DNA of 64,000 nt from Tolypeutes matacus (Eukaryota > Chordata > Mammalia > Cingulata > Chlamyphoridae). Location of the stretch: positions 820,791 through 884,790 of the forward strand of contig JAKSZT010038899.1 in NCBI GenBank assembly GCA_026826555.1, in the 5' to 3' direction. Made by a program: the position numbers and the translations under genes. Position 1 is the first letter of the stretch, and the number at the start of each line of letters is the position of its first letter. This document shows, one piece after another, positions 36,111-48,215 of this stretch. The notes under the pieces are model-generated. The model was not told the DNA's origin and ran no database searches. It was given only the letters and a program-made list of their open reading frames with translations.

Positions 36111-37325
36111 CATCCCAAGTGTCTCCCTCACTAAAGATCCTTTCTTTACTGTGGCACAAGTATAAGTAAAATCTTTGAAAATACTCTGGAAGGTCATTAA
36201 ATATATATATATATATGAAAAACATGATTTCATTTGTTTCATTTTATTGGTTTTTTATGTACCTCCTTGTTGGTTTTCAGTTTTGGATATAATTTTGCAG
36301 CAGACAATAGGACATAAAGCAAATTCTGCTTGTGGGAACATGAATGATGGTCATTGTGGAGGTGTGAGGAACTCCATAGTATTTTCAGTGACTTCCAAGG
36401 GGAGTATGAGGGTGGAGACATCACAAGGAATGGATGGGAAGTTATTCCTCTTCCCATATGCTCTTTACATGCTTCCTTGTAGATTATGACAATATTGAAA
36501 CAACTTTTTTTTCACCTTGCAACTTTTAAGAGAATCAATGGAATTTTTCTGCATGGCCTTTTGAATATGTACCACAACAAACTGTATCAAAACAAACTGG
36601 ATGTAAAATTTTCCTCTATTTTTCTTCTTTCCCAACCTAATTCAATGAGGAAGTTGGGCTCTGCAAAGCAAAAGCTGCCAAAAGTGTATGGCTCTACAGG
36701 TGTGTTTTATAATCAGCTCATTGAAGTGGTCACAATGAGTGAAGTGGAGATGGAGGGGAAGGTGGGTTGTAGTGGAAAAAGAGAGTCCTAGACATTGTGA
36801 AAGGACGGGACCCTATTTATTGATACTTCCTTGGGTAGGTGGCAAAAATTCAGAGGGAAATGGTGGAGCTAGGGAAAAAATCTGCAAATGGTGTTCCCAG
36901 CCTTGTCGAGCTGCCTGTGCTCAAATAGGGCATGGAAGCAGTAGAGCTAATGCTTCAGGAAAAAAAGGGTGTGTCAAGTCTCTTCTCCAATGCCTTGTTA
37001 CTTCATTATATCCTGGAGAAAATTGCAGAAACATAGGCAGTGGGGGTTCTCTGAGAAGAAATAAATTTTTTGTTTTGATCCATTTTGTAAGCAGTCACAT
37101 CAAACATGGAGTTTCATCTACTTAAAGAAATATTTAAAAATTCTTATTACACATACATTTTATGCACAGATTCACACCTATACATACTGATCTTTAATTC
37201 ATCCATTCAGTGGGAAAAGACTTACTGAATAAGGTCTACATGACATGCTATGCCAGATGCTCTTGAAATGAAATGACTAGAAGTTCCCTCAAATTTTGGA
37301 GAGAAATGGGGCCAAGTCAAAAATT
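36110..37325. other. Unannotated sequence, no gene recognised
   Basis: Several short ORFs exist (e.g. 36739-37125 plus) but they show no conserved pattern, start context or neighbour support. Nothing could be assigned. Confidence 0.4.
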
Positions 37326-37530
37326 GTTTTAATTACCTTTTTACTGTATAGCAAATGAATCCCAAATGTGGAGGTTTAAAACAACATTCACTGCACTCAC
37401 TACACTTCAGATTGGCAATTTGAGGGTCTTCTGGTCTGGTCCAGGCTCAGCTGCACCCAACTGGATTTTCTCATGTATCTGCAAACCACTGTCATGTCAG
37501 CAGGTGGCCTCCAGAATAAATATAGAGGTT
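37325..37530 (+). repeat. Possible old DNA-transposon (MER-type) fossil
   Basis: TTACTGTATAGCAAATGAAT, GGAGGTTTAAAACAACATTC and GGTCCAGGCTCAGCTGCACC occur in the order of a common mammalian hAT-type MER element ('taacaaa...ccac...ttaaaacaac...ctcagctgg'). Diverged; the exact family was not determined. Confidence 0.3.
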
Positions 37531-37814
37531 TGACTAAAGCAGAGTACAATAGATTTTTACCTGAGGGCACACCTAAACCTCCCAGAGAGGTGATCTCTGA
37601 GGTTCTGAGCTCAGTACTTTCATGTTGAGGACAATCATAACCCTGATTCTGAGGTCCCAAAGGGAAGTAAATGTAGGGGGTAAGGACCGTCACAATAACA
37701 TTTCCCGGATTTCAGGGTCAGTAGCTGAAGTAACAATGGCCCAGTTTCACTATTGATTGATGGCACTTCTAGGAACCAGATTACACATTCCCATTCTACT
37801 GGGTGTGTCCTTTG

Positions 37815-37990
37815 GAGGAGTCAAAATACATTTGTTGATTCAACAAATGTGTATCGACAAATGTGTATCAAACACTGTCATATTTTCTGGAACTGCAAAG
37901 ATGAGTTAGATATGGTCTTTTCCCCAAGTTGCTACAGTCTATATGGTGGAGACAGATTTGTGACTAAAAATCTCCCATCATCCATGAGTA
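37815..37990 (+). repeat. L2-like fossil repeat
   Basis: GTTGATTCAACAAATGTGTA (37833), then 'caaacactgtcatattttctgg', and 'atatggtggagacagatttg' (37939). Same phrase order as L2 3' ends. A short internal duplication of CAAATGTGTATC occurs at 37843 and 37858. Confidence 0.5.
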
Positions 37991-38084
37991 GTGCCACAAT
38001 GAGGGAAAATCGAGTGCTCTGAAAACACTTAGCAGGAAAATCACCTAGTTAGGACATGCTCAGTAAGCTGTGACCTAAATATAA

Positions 38085-38290
38085 CAATAACAGCAGATAT
38101 TCACATGGTCTTATTCTGTACCAGCCACTCACTGTTTTCAGAGTTCACATATATTAGACTATTTCATGCAACACTATGTAATTGATAATGTATTCCTTAT
38201 TTTTCAGATGAAGGAAGTAAGTCATGGAAGTTCAGCTGAAATGTCTATGATCACATTACCAGAAAGGAGTGGATCTGGACCCAAAATGCA
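38085..38290 (+). repeat. MIR SINE fossil
   Basis: Contains TTCTGTACCAGCCACTCACT, ATTAGACTATTTCATGCAAC, TTATTTTTCAGATGAAGGAA and AAAGGAGTGGATCTGGACCC. These correspond in order to the MIR core and 3' region ('ccaggcactg... taatcctcac... attttacagatgaggaaa ... gagccaggattc'). Confidence 0.75.
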
Positions 38291-40750
38291 GGAGCTCATG
38301 TTTCTTAAACAAAATGGGTCTCTGAGGCAGGATGAGCCAGGGTAGGGTACGGTAGAGAAAGCCTTTTATTCAGAAGGAAGCCTGTATGAAGACTCAGAGG
38401 CAAAGGGAACTGAGAGTGAATTGGCATTTTTGGACCAGGGCTAGATAAACAGGTTTTAAGCAGAGTCAAATGAAAGGTTTAAGAGAAAGAAACAGTCCAT
38501 CATAGTTAGTTATCAATCCCTCATCCCCAGTCACTCTACCCCAATGGATTGCCACTTCTTTGATGGCAGGAAGAAGTTTCAATTCATTTTTATTATAAAA
38601 TCTCTGTCTCCCCTCCAACAATCCCCTCTTTCAACAATTGTCATGTGTTTCATGTTGCATGTTTAGGGTCAAACTGTGCCCATAGAACTGAGTTATGTCA
38701 ATGATGATATTACACAAGACATACTGGAAGCCTTTGTGTTCATTTAGATCCTATCTGCTTTTATGTGGTTGGCCACCTGAGATCTGCCTGTGGGAGAGCA
38801 AATTTGGTTACCAACTGATGGATATTTAGGACTAAATCAGAGCACCCAACTCAGGAGATGTTGGGAGTTGTGAAATCACCTACAACTAGGAGGAGGGACA
38901 AAAATCCTTCAAAGGTTATTCTTGGTTCACATCCACACAGACAAGATGAAACAGTGATCTGGAATGAAGAGGCCCTTAAGCATTTAGGTAAGGATGGAAG
39001 GAAAATTGCCTGATTGATGAGAACTGGGTTGTGAAGGGTCTGATTTCTCCTATGTCAGATTCTCTTGGAGCTATTTTCCAATGCCTAAGAAAGAAAATAA
39101 AGGTTTTGGAGTGAAGGGATGAAGCTCACTGAATCTTTCACTGAAGAAGTACGTCCCATCATTTGGTAGATAATTAACATATGAATGAATAAATGAAGGG
39201 TAAGTGAGCAAACACAAAAATTCTTCTTTGAGTCTAAAGGGCCTTCCAGAATAGACATAGGGAAATTATCCAATTATCAGGTTTGTAATCTAACTGCTTT
39301 ATATAGATGGAAAGGAAAGAACTATGTAGGCAACAAGTGTGGAGGGGTTAGGAGGTTCATACTTCATTTTTATTTCTTTTTCTAATTTGATTGAATGAAT
39401 CTTTGGAGGAATTAAGAAAATAAAATTGATCAGGTCATTATGGGAATGGGTGACATGGTAGAGCACAGTATCCCACTTTCATTCCAGAGGTCTCCATCCT
39501 TTTGAGCTCTACTGCCCCATCTTGAGCTCAGGTACTTCTCTATTTTCTACCCACCTCTTTTAAGAGCCTATAACAGTACAGCCTCAATTCAGGCTCACAG
39601 TTTTAGTTCCTGTTTTCCCTAAATTGATCTTTTGCTACAATTCCTTGTTTTGTACTCTTTCCCCAGCCAGTTTCCTCCCTCCTTCACTCCTTCTCTGATG
39701 GTCCCCTATGCTGCACTTCAGTGGCTCATCCTTGCTTCCTGTTCTTTATTGAGCCTCTGACTGGCCTCTAAAATGCTCCTTGGAGGTTTCTTCTCTTTAT
39801 CCTATGTCTCTTGCTGGATTTTCACATTCCCCCATGCCCTGCCACCACAAAACTTATGCTTCCATTCTTTTTCTTCATCCTGCACTTTCAAATCCTTCCT
39901 TGTTATTCAGAACCCTATGATACACTTAGGTTAACATCACCTTGATTCCACCAACCTTAATTGAGGCTTTTGTTTCATGATCATCTGAGGTTTGTGGAAT
40001 CAAAACTTTCAGATGTGGACATCTATTTTCTACATTCACCCTGAAGGAGATCATCTAATAAGGACATGTTAAGAGGAGGTTCTGTTCTGAGAAAGGCAAT
40101 TTTAACTTTCTTTTCTTGCTTTTTTATGAGATGTACAAAGAAGACTTGTGAGAGACTTATCAAAACTTACAAATTATTTCTCTCTAAACATGATTCTTTC
40201 TATATTAGCATTCCTAAAAATATAGGTTAAAAAGAGGTTACCATGTATCCTGTTTGAAGGTTCCCACTTGAAATTTACTTAGAAAATTACTTACATAGGA
40301 AAATTCTCTCAGAGATTCACATATTACAAATGTTCAGGAATATGAGATCATTTCCATGTTCTGAAGGAGAAAATTCAAATGGCATTCAAAAAGTAAATGC
40401 TAAAATAAAAAGAAAATTAAAATGGAAGAATCTTCAATTATAAGCATAAAATCCCACTAAGTATTACAGCATTTTCAAATAGTAAAAAGCTTGCTATAAG
40501 ATAATATTATCATTAATATAATTGTGCATGGGATATTGTCTACAGCATTATCCATAAAGGAGGAGGAATAAGCAATGTGATTTCACACATCTGGGGGATG
40601 GCAAAAATGGAGAAGCCTCAAAAGATGCATGAGACTAGAGTCCTGGGCTTTGTAGCTTAGCACCATGGGGCTCAGGGAGCTCATGTACATAATTGTCTCT
40701 TCTCAGAGGCTTCAAATCAAAAGGAAAGTTCTGAGAAGCCTATAACATCA
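38290..40750. other. Unannotated unique-looking sequence
   Basis: About 2.4 kb without L1 or SINE signatures I could place and without any ORF longer than about 60 codons with recognisable content. It may hold old LTR or DNA repeats beyond visual recognition. Confidence 0.4.
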
Positions 40751-40760
40751 AAATCAATAA

Positions 40761-41500
40761 TTCCAAGTTTAAAGCCCAGTAAAATTCCAAGGATATCATG
40801 GAGGTCTTCTTCCTCAGCTTCATCTGAAAAGACCTCAGATTCATCAAGCTATGGGTCTTCTTCAGAGCATAAATGGGTCAAGTGTGCATGTACTACCAAG
40901 GTGTACATGGTAAAGGGGGTATCTGTTGGGTGGCAAGCCAAAAGCACATTTTCACCCATGTGAAAAACATCACAGTGTTTCAGACTGACCTCTCCAAAAA
41001 GATCACCATAGACTCTACCCCTCAGTTTAACCAACACCGTTTGGCTATTTTTTGGATATACTCCAGGAGTTGCTCAGGCATTTACCCCTGAACCCATTGT
41101 CCAGGTGAAGGAGGAAGTGAGTCACCATGCTCTGTCTATGGACTGGTTGGTCAGTGGGAGCAAGGTTTCCACTGTGTGACTTGCTACCATGTGTTCCCCT
41201 CCTTACAGGTCATCCTGGAGGACATAGTGTGGCATGAAAGAGAGATTCAGCTGCCACATCTTCTACAAGGAGATTCTGAAGAGATAGTAGCCACCCTCAG
41301 TACTATGCCAATCTAGAAATTGGCACCAGCAGTTGCAGCAGAGATTGATGGTAGCCATGAAGAAGGCTACAGTAACAGAAAGGAAATAAATCTATCAACA
41401 CGTGCACTATAAGTTGGAAGAGCAGAAACAGGAGCTGAACAGGCTGAGGTAAGAACTGGTGCAGATGCAGAGGCAGGAGAGCTGACAAAAGAAGCTGAGG
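40761..41500 (+). pseudogene. Unrecognised decayed gene relic, possibly with an intron
   Basis: Several disabled frames look protein-like. The first half gives SSSSASSEKTSDSSSYGSSS (about 40804-40863), then frames reading TVFQTDLSKKITIDSTPQFN (from about 40973) and FTPEPIVQVKEE (ending 41116). After a possible small intron (GTGAGT at 41117, CCTTACAG ending 41208) come VILEDIVWHE, WHQQLQQRLMVAMKKA (41318) and HYKLEEQKQELNRLR (41407), heptad-like and suggestive of a coiled coil. Stops and shifts separate these parts. A further stretch ENWTEEASEQLSPAQAKRLD at 41704 may belong to it. I do not recognise the parent. Chance coding-like composition remains possible. Confidence 0.35.
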
Positions 41501-41999
41501 GCAACACATCCTCTATACAGAGGGGGAAGCACCTTAAAATATTCTAACTTGGAAAGAGCATGGGTTCAAGCAGGGAAATGCACACCATTCTGTGAAAATT
41601 TCCACTCAGGCTACTGTAATACACCTCCCATTTAAGAACTTCTACTCCATCCATTGTAATGTCACAGACACCTACCCAACTGCATGAGGATCCACAACCC
41701 CAGGAGAACTGGACTGAAGAAGCCTCAGAGCAGCTCTCACCAGCTCAGGCTAAGAGACTAGATTAGTCCAGTAGAAGATAGAAGGAGCCTCATCTGGAAG
41801 CTGAGTTCTATGGGACCATGAAAATGAGGCACACTGCAAGTTGGGAAAAGAGAAGTGGGATTTCATTGGAATTTTGGAGACTGGGAGAGGGTCTCAGCAA
41901 AGTCAGCTCCATGGGAATTGAGTTTCTTAAGGAAAATGTAACTAAGAATTTTTATACAGACCATATGATTTATCTAATGTGAAGGCACAGTATTATTTA

Positions 42000-43560
42000 T
42001 TTATTTATTTTAAAGAAGTCCTAGATTACATAAATGTTACATCAATAGTGTAGGAGATTCCCATTGAACTCACCCTCTCCCACTTGAACCCTTTTCCCCA
42101 TTAACAACATCTTTCATTATTGTGGTACATTTGTTACAATTGATGAAAACATATTGAAGTATTGCTACTAACCATAGTCTATAGTTTATATTATGATTTA
42201 CACTTTGCACCACACAATTTTATAGGTTTTGACAAAATGTATAATGGCCTGTATCCATCATTGCAATGTCATGCAGAACAATTTCAGTGTTCCAAAAATG
42301 ACCTATGTTATGCATATTCTTCCCTCTCACTCCCTTCAGAGCCTCTGGAGACCACTGCCTTTATATCAGTGTTAAAAATTCTTCAATTACTAGAATAATA
42401 ATAAGTCTATTTTGGCTCATAGTTTTCATTCCCCCCTTATGCTTGTTCATTACTCAATCTTGAGGAATTTGTGATGGTGATGCACACTTTACTTCTGATT
42501 GAGTAGGAATTTAAATCCCATGGGGAAGAGGGCCAGAACTCTCTTGCTTGTAGTTGTAGATACTCTGTTTTGGGGGATGGGCATTGTCCATTATCATCCT
42601 TTTGTTAAATGTCCTCAGTGACTCCGATGAAATGAAGAGTATGTGTTGGCTGCAACTCTGCTGAGATTCATGGCTCAACCAGCATATGAATGGCTCAAAT
42701 ATTTAAGTCTCTGGGATACATATTTAATGAGTATATTGCTAATTATAGGTTCAAATAAGAGAGGCATAAGAACCATGTGTAGGAAAATTATAAATGAGTC
42801 CAACTCCAATACATTGGGGAGATAGTTTATCATATGTTTCAAGGTAAGGCCTACTGAATTCCTGGAGTTGTTTGCCCTTCCACTAATGTCCAGGTGTTTC
42901 TAGAGCTCTCAGGAGTCCCTTGCTTGAGGCACTGTTTACTGTGGTGGTCAGTGAGATCTTCCTAAGATGTTCATAATTATAACCTCTGGAATGACCTCCT
43001 GAATCATTTTGAAGTCTCTTAACCAAAGAAACTAATTTTCCCCTTATGGTCAAGATATTTTTCCAAATGCATCAGTTGGCTTGTCATCTTTTGCCAATGT
43101 TTTTAAGAGACTCTTGCTCCTCTATTTGAGAACTTAGCAGCACTCCCTAAGATGGGAGTTTAATATTTTCTTTTTTATTGTGTGGGTGTCCACCCACTGA
43201 GATAACACCGTATGACAAGATGAACACTTTCATTTTCCATAGACCCATGCTTCAGGTCCATCATTTCCCACATATTCTTCCACCCCTGATGCCCTGCAAC
43301 AAGAAACTTGCCCTGCCATATTTTCTAAAAGATCATTCCCACCATTGTAGTTTTAACTGCAGACCTACAAGTCCTCAGTGTTTATCTGTTCCTTCCTTCA
43401 GCCCTCCCCCAGTTCCAAGGATAGTCCAACCTCACAGGTTCCACCCTGCTCAATCTCACATTCTAGTATTGTCCACCCCACTCACATCCCTGCACCACTA
43501 TCACTCCATCCACTGCCAAACCTACCTTCCACCTTAGCATATATTTTGAAGGCACAACAT
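42000..43560 (-). mobile_element. L1 distal 3' UTR copy, old
   Basis: Minus copy starting in ATTTATTTATTTATTTTAAAG, with GATTACATAAATGTTACATC (42025), CATCTTTCATTATTGTGGTA (42107), the central part near 42470-42830 and the far part near 43160-43350. Strongly diverged from the younger copies and with small deletions. Open frames here are not coding. Confidence 0.65.
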
Positions 43561-43664
43561 AGTTAAAGGTATTTTAAGTACCAGTTCATAAAAAATATAT
43601 TTGAAAGCATGTCATCAGAGATTTTTCAGATTGCCAATGTAAATTTGATTTATATCTATCCTTC

Positions 43665-46235
43665 TGCAAGTACCATGCTGTTTTGACTTCCACAGCTTTG
43701 TATTAAATTTTAAAGTTGGGAAGTGCGAGTACTTTCAACATTATTTTTATTTTTTCAAAATGGTTTTGGCTATTCAGCACCCTTCACCTTCCAAGTAAAT
43801 TTAATGATTGGCTTTCCATTTCTGTAGAGAAGGCCATCGAAATTTTGATTGGGTTGGCATTTGAATCTGGAAATCAATTGGAGTAGAATTGACAGCTTGA
43901 CAATGTTTACTCTTCCAATCCATGAGCATGGAATGCCTTTCCATTTATTTAGACATTTTTTTACTTCTTTTGGCAAAGTTTTCTAGTTTTTCATGTTTAG
44001 GTCCTTTACATCCTTGTTTAAATTTATTCCTAGATATTTGATTTTTAGTTACAATTGTAAATGGATTTTTTTCTAGATTTCTTCCTCAGATTGTTCTTAC
44101 TAGTGATTTTTGTTTATTAATCTTGCGCACCAACATTTTGCTGAGTTCATTTATTAGCTCTAGGAGCTTTGTTGTAGATTCATTGGGATTTTCTATATAT
44201 AGGATCAAGTCATCTGAAAATAGTGAAAGTTTTACTTATTTTCCAATTTAGAAGTCTTATATTTCTTTTATTGCCTAATTGCTCTTATTATTTTTATTCA
44301 CAATACTGAATAACATTGGTGACAGTGGGCATCCTTATGTTGTTCCAGATCTTGGAGGGAAAATTTCAACCTCTTCCCAGTGGGCATGATATTACATGTG
44401 AGTTTTTCATATATGCACATTATCATGTTGAGAAATTTTCCTTTTATTCCTATCTTTCAGTGTGTTTTATCAAGAAAGGATGCTGTATTTTCTCAAATGC
44501 TTTTTCTGCATCAATTGAGATGATGATGTGATTTTTCTCCTTTGATTTGTTAATGTGCTGTATTACACACCACATTATCTTGTGTTGAACCACTCTTGCA
44601 TACCTGGAATAAAACCCACTTAATGATTGTGTATAATTCTTTTAATGTGCTATTGGATTTGATTTGCAGTATTCTATTGAGGATTTCTGCATCTATGCCA
44701 ATTGTTTTTGACAAGCCCACCAAGTCCACTTAATTGGGAAATAACAGTCTCTTCAACATATGCTGCTGGGATAACAGAATATCCATAGGCAAAGAATGAA
44801 GGGAGTTCACTGTCTCACACCATTTACAGAAATTTTAACTCAAAATGCTTCAAACACCTAAATATAAGAACCAGAATGATTAACCTAACAGAAGAAGACA
44901 TAGAGAAGCATGTTCAGGACATTGTGTTAGGAAATGGTTCTTAGATTTACATCCAAAACAGAAGCAACAAAAAACATAATGAGCAAATGGAGCCTTATGG
45001 AAATTAAAAACTTCTTTTGTGCATCAAAGGACATTATCATGAAAGTAAAAAGCAAACCTACTCAATAGAATATGTTTGGAAATCACATATCTGATAAGAG
45101 GCTAAGATCCAGAAAATATAAGGAAATCCTACAATTCAGAATAAAAAGACAAGAATTTAATTTAAAAAAAGGCAAAATACTTGAATAGACATTTCACTAA
45201 AGAAGATAGATAACTGGTCCAAGAATCAAATGAAAGGATCCTAAACATCTTTAGGTATTAGGGAAATGCAAATCAATACCACAATGAGATACCATTTCAC
45301 ACCCACTAACATAGCAACTTTTTTAAAAATGGAAAATTGCAAGTGTTGGGGAGAGGATGTGGAGAAATAAGAATACTCATTCATTGCTGGTGGGAATGTA
45401 AAGTGGTGCTGTCGCTGTGGAAGATAGTTTGGCATTTTCTCAGAAATTTAAGCATAGAATTACCATAGGACCCTTCAATTCCACCTCCAAGTATATACCA
45501 AAACAATTGGAATGCAGGAACCCAAACAGATATTTGCAAACAAGTGTTCATAGCAGTATTATTCACAATTGCCAAAAGATGGAAGCAAGCCAACTGTCCA
45601 TCAACCGATGGATGGATAAGCAAAATGTAGTATACACATAAAATGGAATTTTACTTAGACATAAAAAAAGAATGGAATTCAGATATACTTGACAACATGG
45701 ATGAATCTTGAAGACATCATGTCGAGTAAAATATGTCAGACACAAAAGGACAAATATTGTATGATCTCACTGGTATGATATAATAAGAATAAGCAAACTT
45801 GTAGAGTCAGAATCTAGAATATAAGTTACCAGAGGCCAGGGTGGGGATAGGTAATAGGGGGTTAATGCTTAAATTTTACAGTGTTTCTATGAGGGTTGAT
45901 GGTAAGATTTTGGTAATGGATGGTGATGATTGTAGCAGACCATTGTGTAATTAACAGCACTCAACTATGTATATGAATATTGGTAACAGAATAAATTTTA
46001 GGTTGTTTTTCTGTTGATAGAAAAAAAAAATTTTTAAAGCATAGGACTCTAACACAAACGAAGAAACCTATTGTAAATGCTGGAATATAGTTAATAGTAC
46101 AATTATAAAAAATGTTCTTTCATGAAGTTACAAATGTACTACACAAATGCAAAGTGCTAATAATGAGTGGTATATGGAAACTATATTTTATGCATCATTT
46201 TTCTGTATAACTGATACTTCTCTAATTATAAAATC
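43665..46235 (+). mobile_element. L1 with 5' inversion (twin priming)
   Basis: Bases 43665-44700 hold ORF2 on the minus strand (e.g. [20 protein letters not shown] at 43840-43935). At about 44705 the strand switches, and 44705-45740 holds the next ORF2 portion on the plus strand (GACAAGCCCACCAAGTCCAC onward; ATTCATTGCTGGTGGGAATG at 45378). The 3' UTR and tail reach about 46235. The two arms cover adjacent parts of ORF2, with the break just before the 'DKPTK' region: the expected twin-priming outcome. All frames are broken. Confidence 0.7.
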
Positions 46236-46239
46236 AATT

Positions 46240-48215
46240 TTAAAGATGTGTTGGTTTATTTATTGACTTTCAATTCTATTCAAATAATCTATTTGTCTAT
46301 TTATATGCCAGTACCACAACGGTTTTGGTTACTGTATCTTTGCAATAAAATTTGAAGTTGGGAAGTGTGAGTTCTTCAATTTTGTTCTTTATCAAAAATT
46401 TTTGTGTATTTGGGACACCTTGAAATTCTACATGAATTTGAGGATTGCATTTGACACTTCTACAAAAATGGCTGCCGAAATTTGGTAGGCATTGCATTGA
46501 ATCTGTGTAATAATCACATCTTGGCCTATTAACTCTTCTAGTCCATACACATGCAATATCTTGCTACTTATTTATGTCTTATTTAATGTCTTTTGACCAT
46601 GTTTTTTTTTCCAGTTTTCAATGTAAAAATCTTTTATATCCTTGGTTAAACTTTTTCTTATATATTTTATTCCTTTATGACATTGTAAATAGAATTGTTT
46701 TCTTAATTTCCCCTTTTGAGATTTTACACAGCTACTTTGCTGAACTCATTTATCAGCTCTAATAATTTCCCTATCGGTTTCTTTAGATTTTCTATATATA
46801 TATAATCATGTAATCTACAAATAAAGATAGTTTAACTTCTTCCTTTCCAATTTGCATGCCTTCATTTTTTTCTTGCTTAAGTGACCTGGCTAATACTTAT
46901 AGTATTATATTGAATATCAGTGGAGAAAGTTGGCATCCTTGTCTTGTTCCTAATCTTAGGGGGAAAGCTTTTTATATTTCACCATTGAGAATGATATTGT
47001 GGTAGGTTTTTCATAAATTGCCTTTATTATATTGAGAAACTTTCCTTCTAGTCCTAGTGTTCTGAGTGGTCTTAACAATAAATGGTGCTGGATTTTGTCA
47101 AATACATTTTATGTATCTATTGAGATAATCATTTTTAATTCCTTTTTCTATTTATGTAGTTTATTATACTGAGTGGTTTTCATATTTTGAAACTCCCTTG
47201 CACCCCTGGCATAAATACCACTTGGTCATGGTGTTTAATATTTTCAATATGTGATGTATTCAGTTTGGTAGTATTTTGTCAAAGAGCTTTACTCTATATT
47301 CAAAATGAAAATTGTTCTGTGATTTTCATTTCTTGTGATATCTTTATTAGACTTTGGTATCTGTAATACTGGACTCATAGAATGAATTAAAAATGTCCTC
47401 TTCTCTTGAATTCTTTGGAAGAGTTTGAGAAGAATTGATGTTAATCCTTTAAACATTTAGTAGATTTCACCATTGAAGCCACTTGGTCCTGAATTTTTCT
47501 CAGTAGAAGGTTTCACCTTCACTTGTTTCAAGTTGTTTTAGTTTGGAAGCTGCTGAGAGTAATATAACAGAAATGGGTTGGCTTTTATTATGGGGATTTA
47601 TTAACTTACAACTTACCGTTCTGAGGTGATAAAAATATCCAAATCAAGACTTCATCAGGCAATGCTCTTCTCTCTGAAGACTGGCTGCCAGTGATACTGG
47701 ACTCCTTCCTCACATGGCAAGACACATGGGGTCTGCTGGGGCTCTCCCTCCTCCTCTGCACTTCCTTGCTTATAGCTTCCTGTTTAGTGGCTTTTTCTTT
47801 CCTTTTATGTCCTTTTGATTTCAGCTTCTGTCTACCAAGGCTTTCTTTCTCAGCTTCTGAACATTTCTGTCTGTGCTTATCTCTGTATTCGTACAATTTA
47901 TAAAGGACTCCAATAAGAAGATTAAGACCATCTTGAGTCATGCCTTACTGAAATAATCTAATCAAAAGGCCCTTAACTGAAATTACCAAATCAAGTGGTC
48001 CACTTAGAATAATTTCACAACCACAGGGATGGAATTGCTCTAAGGACATGATTTTCTGGGGTCCACTCAACATCAACTAGTCACACAGGATTTTTTTGAA
48101 TTTTTCATATTTCTTCTTGAGTCTATTTTGTTAATTGATGCATTTCTAAGAAATTTTCCATTTTTTTAGATTATCTAATTTGTTGGCATACAATTGTTTA
48201 TAGTAGTCTTTTTTG
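46240..48215 (-). mobile_element. Old L1M ORF2, left part, split by later insertions
   Basis: 46240-47525 reads as antisense ORF2 (ATTCAAATAATCTATTTGTC, GGTGACAGTGGGCATCC-type phrase at 46920, GTTCCTAATCTTAGGGGGAA). It is interrupted at 47535-48090 by an LTR-like repeat, resumes at about 48095 (TTTTTCATATTTCTTCTTGA), and is cut at 48215 by a younger L1. The continuation is at 53706. Confidence 0.6.
47535..48092 (-). mobile_element. LTR-like repeat, family A
   Basis: Starts GTTTTAGTTTGGAAGCTGCT, with ACAGAAATGGGTTGGCTTTT (47567) and TTTATTAACTTACAACTTAC, then a CT-rich middle. It matches the layout of 57905-58460 and, in opposite orientation, 55023-55610. Inserted within old L1. No coding sequence. 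Orientation follows from the 55 kb copy, which carries AATAAATA near its end in plus. Confidence 0.5.
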
